From Rhizoclosmatium globosum (Eukaryota > Chytridiomycota > Chytridiomycetes > Chytridiales > Chytriomycetaceae), in contig MCGO01000061.1 of NCBI GenBank assembly GCA_002104985.1, forward strand, positions 124,001 through 188,000: a stretch of 64,000 nt of DNA, written 5' to 3'. Shown here one piece after another: positions 58,808 to 64,000 of the stretch. The notes below the pieces were generated by a model. That model was not told the origin of the DNA and searched no databases. It worked only from the letters and a program-made list of their open reading frames with translations. Within the stretch, counting starts at the first letter, position 1, and every line of letters starts with the position of its first letter. The position numbers and the translations under genes are program-made.

Positions 58808-60320
58808 ATGTCCACCTCACGTACAACGCCTTCTTCTCGTTCAAGAAACACAAGCACGCATCCAACCACATCGCATGCACCGACTCCAACCAGTACCTCA
58901 ACAACCCCAACACAATGTTCACACCTCGGTCCAACACTGGTCCAATCGTGATCATGAATCATCCACCTATTACACTACACGAATCCAAACGCAACCTTTA
59001 CCACCAAACTTTGTCTACATCTCTCGAACCCCTTCCAGACCAATCCTAAACCCACCTTCCCACCCGTCTCAACAACACCGATCCCGCTTCGAACCGCCAC
59101 AATCAAACAGTCAAGAAGAAAACGATCCATACGCGGACCTCCCAAACCTCGTCCCAAGCACGCCACCCACAGAAACTGAACGGGAAAGCGTTCAACTCTT
59201 ACGGCTTTTACAGCTGCTACAAAGAATCCAGAGGCTTGAAGACGAAGAGCGGGAGTATCGTGAACAGGTTGACGGGTTTCGACGCGCTTTGGGGGAGGTG
59301 GAACGGATTGTTGCTGGTGTTGAGAGGAGTATTGGAGGCGGTGAGGAAGGAGAGGAGGAGGAAGAGGTTCAAGTTGTTCAAGATGTCTTGGGACCGTGGA
59401 GAGATATGGGGAATCCGTTCATGAGAGGTGGTAGTAGTGTGCGGGTGTTGGAGATTGGGGCGGATGGGGAAGTTCGGTTTCCGGGAATGGAGGAGCGGGA
59501 TGGACGGACGTCCAGGCTTGGAATGAGTTTTATGGGCACAGGAAGAGTTCCGTTTGAGGCTGTGGATAGTGACGGCGAGATGATTGGGATTCCGATGCAT
59601 TCATCAATGTTTGGACGCGGGATGTATGAAGATCATGTTGAAGTTGAGGAGTCGGAAGATGGTATTGACATGGATCATTTTAATACGGCTATGAGTGCTT
59701 TGAGACTGATTTATCAGAATCGGAGGAATCATGGTCATGTTCGGGGACATTTTGATGAAGACGAGGATGAGGATGATGCAGATAGGGATTGGAGTGTAGA
59801 AGGGAGAAGGGAAGTGGTTGCTTCTCGAAATGGCGCTCCACTGTTTTTTGAGGATGGGTATGCCAGTGTTCTCGAGAACTGGTGAGTAGCTTGTTGAGAT
59901 TTTTTACGTCATAGAAAGGATACGATTGCTAATTTGATATTTAGGATGATGACGCTGCCTATTCTTGATCGTAATGGAGTTCCTGTTGAATCACCTATGG
60001 AAGCCATGGATAATGGAGTTGGATTTGCAACTCCAGAGGGTGATGGTGGAATGGGCCTTTTATGGCGTGGCTACGATGCTAATGGAGATGTCCGTGTTAA
60101 TAGTGATGGGGAAGAGTATGTTGAAATCATTGAAGTCAACACAGGAGCTGCAGAAGGAGGCAGGTGCCGTGGAGGAAGAGGCTGTTCAGGCTGCAAAGAT
60201 GAAGAAAAGAAGGAGGCGGAAATCAAGTATTCAGGGATGCGGAGTGGGTTGCTGACATCTGCCAGTATGAGTGACGGAGTTAGGGGTAGTTGTTCGCACG
60301 GAACTCAAGTGGGAAGGTAG
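58808..60320 (+). CDS. Unrecognised acidic, partly disordered protein
   Basis: Exons 58808-58947, 59039-59881 and 59945-60320 (introns 91 and 63 nt) join in frame to 452 residues. The Ser/Thr/Pro-rich start (MSTSRTTPSSRSRNTSTHPT) is followed by a helical block (SVQLLRLLQLLQRIQRLEDE). A long Gly/Asp/Glu-rich region and a small Cys cluster (RCRGGRGCSGCKD) follow near the end. No domain recognised. An alternative longer first exon is open, but its composition is out of frame with the likely protein. Confidence 0.5.
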
Positions 60321-60455
60321 AGCAAGATAAACCGACTATTCTCTATTCTCCATTGCATTAATTAATTAAGTAAGTGTCAAGTGGAAGTAGAACACCAATT
60401 TTTCCAACACAAAGCCCTGCCACAAATCCACAAAAACCAACAACACCAACACCAA

Positions 60456-63400
60456 ATGGATTCGAACGAGTCCTTCTTCTCCCGCCTTGCCCACCACCTC
60501 GGCATCATCGACCGCCGCTACGACACATCGCCGCAGAGCAAGGGCGGGCGGGTTCGACTTGCGCAGGAGGAACAGCGCACGATTGCGCTCAACGACTCGG
60601 TGCGCAACCAGGTCAAGGACTTCAGCGACAACAAGATCTCAACAACAAAAGTATGTTTGGTTCCCTCGTTTAATTAGCGTTAACTCGCAGGGACAGTACA
60701 CCGTCGTTACCTTCCTCTTCAAGTTTCTCTATGAACAGTTCTCAAAGTACGCAAACTTGTTCTTTCTGTTCATTGGCTGTATCCAGGTACGCTGTTCCTA
60801 GTGTCACAGCGGCGTCTAACTGTCCCGCCCAGCAAATCCCGGGTCTCTCGCCCGTAAACAGACTTGGAACCCTCCTTCCCCTCTCAATCGTTATCCTTGC
60901 ATCAGCCGCTAAGGAAGTTGCCGAAGACTCGAAACGTGCGAAGCAAGATGCGATCGTAAATGCAACTAAAGTAAAGACTCTCCATGGCTCTCAGTTTGTT
61001 GACAAGAAGTGGAAGGATGTTGTTGTGGGTGACATCGTCAGGTTCGTCTCAAACCATCCACATCAACACGTAACTCAATCGTATCTCTTGTTACAGAGTC
61101 GAAAACGGACAGTTCTTTCCCGCTGATTTGATCCTGTTATCCAGTTCTGAACCTGATGCTCTGTGCTATATTGAGACCAGTAACTTGGACGGGTAATTGA
61201 CCTCATCCTCCAGCACATGAGAAGCTCTTACCAAAATTGCTTCCAAACAAACAGTGAAACGAACCTCAAAATCCGTCAAGGAATCCCTGAAACTGCCCAC
61301 CTCCTCGACCCAGACTCAGTCTCCCTTCTATCTGGTGAAATCAAATCAGAACTGCCAAACAACTCTCTCTACACGTACGAAGGAACGATCACATTTGATG
61401 GCGGAAAGACTGTTCCGTTGGGCCCAGGACAGTTGTTGTTGCGTGGAGCCATGTTGAGGAATACTCGTTGGATTTATGGTATCGTCGTTTTTACTGGGCA
61501 TGAGACAAAGTTGATGCGAAATGCAACGTGAGTTTGTTTTTGGTGATTACGTGGAGTGCGAGTGGGGCGAGAGGGCGAAGCGAACAGTCGTTTGGCGAAG
61601 CGAAGTGTTCATCGAAAAGAAAGCATATTATGAGTGCAGCGAATCATTTCCTGCACAGTAAAGAGGAGGCAGCTGCCTTTTGCAGATTGAGTGATGGAAT
61701 CAAGTTCAACTCATAACCCAACAACATTACAGTGCCGCTCCTATCAAGAGCACCAAGGTGGAACGTTCAGTCAACAAGCAAATCATTTTCTTGTTTATTA
61801 CTCTCATGGCATTGAGTATCCTTTGCTCACTTGGAGCTTTGTTGCGTACTGTGAGTACTTCTTATTTGTCATACCTAACCATTAAACTATGGCTTTATTA
61901 GTTGTCTTCCAACTTTGAAAGTGACGTTCTTCTTATTCAGAGAAGTTTCGCTGTTGCAGACTTCTTTTGGAATATTTTGACCTTCATGATTCTCTTCAAC
62001 AACTTGATTCCACTCAGGTATGTATCACCGTCTATCAAATAACCAATTTTTACTAATTCCAAAATACTGTCAGTTTGATTGTCACCATGGAATTCGTGAA
62101 ATACTACATTGCCTCTCTTATCAACGCTGACCTTGATATGTACTACGAAGTCAACGACACCCCTGCTACAGCTCGTACTTCTTCCCTCGTCGAAGAACTT
62201 GGTCAAGTCGATTTCATCTTCTCCGACAAAACTGGAACCTTGACTTGCAACATTATGGAGTTCAAAATGTGTTCTATTGCTGGAATTGCATACGCTGAGA
62301 CTGTGCCTGAAGACAAGAAGGCTGTTGTAGATGACCGCGGGGTGTTGAGCGGATACCACGACTTCAAAACATTGCTTCGTAACGCGGAGGTTCATGAAAC
62401 GGCTGGAGTTATTGCTGACTTTTGTACATTGTTGAGTGTTTGTCACACGGTTATTCCAGAGCGTGATGAATCAGACCCCAAGAATATTATTTATCAGGCG
62501 AGTTCGCCGGATGAAGGTGCACTTGTCAAGGGTGTACAGTTGTTGGGATACACTTTCACAGTAAGTCGTTATTGCTTTGCCATTGGTTTGACTAACTTGA
62601 GGTTTTCAGACTCGTCGACCGAAGTCTGTGTCGGTGGAACATTCTGGATACACGCATGAATACGAGGTTCTTAATATCTGTGAATTCAACTCAACGAGAA
62701 AGAGAATGAGTGCTGTGATTCGTATGCCCGATGGATCTATCAAACTTTATATTAAGGGAGCTGATACTGTCATCTTTGAGCGATTGGCTAAACGCGGAAA
62801 CCCATACGTTGATTCGACTATGATTCATTTGGAGGTAGATTTTCACCCTTCATAGTCATCGTATTCTGAAACTAAACATTATGACCGTAGGACTACGCAA
62901 ACGAAGGTCTCCGTACCCTCTGTCTCGCATACCGTGACATCTCAGAATCCGAATACCAAGAATGGTCCCGTATCTACGACCGCGCCGCAACGACAATCAA
63001 CAACCGTTCCGAAGCCCTTGACGACGCTGCCGAACTTATCGAAAAGGACTTGATCCTCCTCGGTGCAACCGCCATCGAAGACAAGCTCCAAGACGGCGTG
63101 CCCGACACAATCCATACCCTCGCCAACGCGGGAATCAAACTCTGGGTCTTGACAGGAGATCGTCAGGAAACTGCTATTAACATTGGGTTCAGTTGTAAAC
63201 TCCTCACAGAGGAAATGACGATTCTGGTGTGTAACGAGTCCACACATCTCGACACGAAAATGTTCTTGATGGAGAAGTTGGATTATTTCCGGAAAGCTGT
63301 TGCGGCTGCTGAAGCGGAGGCTGCTGCGTCACGGAAGGAAAAGTATAGTGGGTTTGGGAAGGAAGTGTGGGAGTTGATTGATCGAGGTGGAGAGTGGCTT

Positions 63401-64000
63401 GCGAGTCAGAATGGGGCTGTGGGGATGTTCAGAAAGATTGTTAGTGGAGAGGTTAAGGGAATTGACAAAGATAAGGTGTTGGATCTTGAGGTAAGGCTTA
63501 TTGTTTTAAAGAGGTTTTGGGGTTGCTGATTAGGTTTTAGCCTTTCGCGCTTGTAATTGATGGACGGACTTTGGATTTCGCATTGGAACCTGATGTGAAG
63601 TTGATTTTCCTGGAATTGGCGTGCCTTTGTAAGGCTGTTGTCTGTTGCCGTGTCTCTCCACTTCAAAAGGCTCTTGTCGTTTCGCTCGTAAAGCAAAACG
63701 TTGACGGTGCAATCACTTTGGCAATCGGAGATGGAGCGAATGATGTTGGAATGATCCAAGCTGCGCATGTTGGAGTTGGTATTTCCGGAATGGAGGGTTT
63801 GCAGGCAGCGAGAAGTGCCGATGTTGCTATCGCTCAATTCCGATACTTGGAGAAGTTGTTGCTTGTTCATGGAGGTTGGGCTTATGATCGGTTGAGCAAG
63901 CTTGTCTTGTACTGTTTCTACAAGAACATTACTTTGTACTTGATTCAGTTCTGGTTTGCGTTTGATAATGGATTCTCTGGACAGGTTTGTCCCATTTTCT
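60456..64000 (+). CDS. P4-ATPase phospholipid flippase (Drs2/Neo1-type), 3' end beyond window
   Basis: About twelve exons up to the window edge, all in frame. Start [20 protein letters not shown], then [20 protein letters not shown] (first helices), [20 protein letters not shown] (A-domain DGET) and [20 protein letters not shown]. The phosphorylation site [13 protein letters not shown] is near 62225, with [27 protein letters not shown] and [20 protein letters not shown] in the N and P domains. [20 protein letters not shown] and [19 protein letters not shown] helices follow. The enzyme flips aminophospholipids to the cytosolic leaflet of Golgi, endosome or plasma membrane, usually with a Cdc50 partner. 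The protein is cut just before the last membrane segments. Confidence 0.93.
61528..61732 (+). other. Unusually long intron (205 nt) with an internal repeat
   Basis: Within the flippase gene, GTGAGT at 61528 and CAG at 61730-61732 bound an intron about four times the usual length here. It contains two copies of GGCGAAGCGAA (61574-61584 and 61594-61604), 20 bp apart. It might carry a small RNA or an insertion remnant. Confidence 0.6.

Noticed and set aside
1..64000. tRNA, rRNA and CRISPR features
   Set aside because: None recognised on reading; a covariance-model search would be needed to exclude small RNAs. CRISPR arrays are not expected in a nuclear fungal genome.

Overview
The window looks like nuclear DNA of a zoosporic true fungus, most likely a chytrid (Chytridiomycota). 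Nearly every gene is split by very short spliceosomal introns (41-62 nt, GTAAGT/GTGAGT-type donors, CTAAC-type branch points, YAG acceptors). The gene set also fits: a GH18 chitinase, a multi-KH vigilin/Scp160 protein, anoctamins, Cache-domain receptors, and a class C GPCR whose ectodomain resembles a bacterial phosphate-binding protein. Gene calls were made by joining open frames at splice signals by eye. Exon borders given as numbers were checked for phase; others are approximate.

Layout. 0-7 kb: the end of a probable PEX11 gene, then a divergent pair, a secreted chitinase (-) and a secreted chitin-binding mucin-like protein (+). 7-18 kb: an accessory block. A DUF5710/zinc-finger gene at 7.0-7.8 kb and its truncated copy at 17.3-17.8 kb flank a nuclear-type protein gene, a DDE integrase gene (+), and a HECT ubiquitin-ligase-like gene (-) that converges on the integrase with only 52 bp between stop codons. 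The last two look like an autonomous DNA transposon. 18-28 kb: vigilin, a METTL21-type methyltransferase and a PDXDC1-like PLP-fold gene. 28-36 kb: an F-box gene with a degenerate tandem copy, two Sds3/BRMS1-like paralogs around a zinc-finger gene, and the SUMO E2 UBC9. 36-46 kb: two anoctamin genes (-) enclosing two tandem double-Cache receptor genes (+). 46-52 kb: a PstS-like/class C GPCR gene between two universal stress protein paralogs, with a relic of a second receptor copy. 52-64 kb: a long coiled-coil gene, a 2.1 kb gene-free stretch with a degenerate repeat, two unrecognised genes and a P4-ATPase flippase that runs off the end.

How the genes relate: several encode cell-surface or membrane functions suited to a zoospore or rhizoid (wall chitin turnover and binding, nutrient or ligand sensing, lipid scrambling and flipping). 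Direct functional coupling cannot be shown from sequence alone.

A caution: many genes between 24 and 56 kb, and the chitinase, need a single extra base to keep a conserved frame, always an insertion and often in a homopolymer. This pattern points to residual deletion errors in the assembly more than to pseudogenes, so frame breaks there should be read with care. Clear true relics are the DUF5710 copy at 17.3 kb, the F-box copy at 28.2 kb and the receptor fragment at 50.85 kb.
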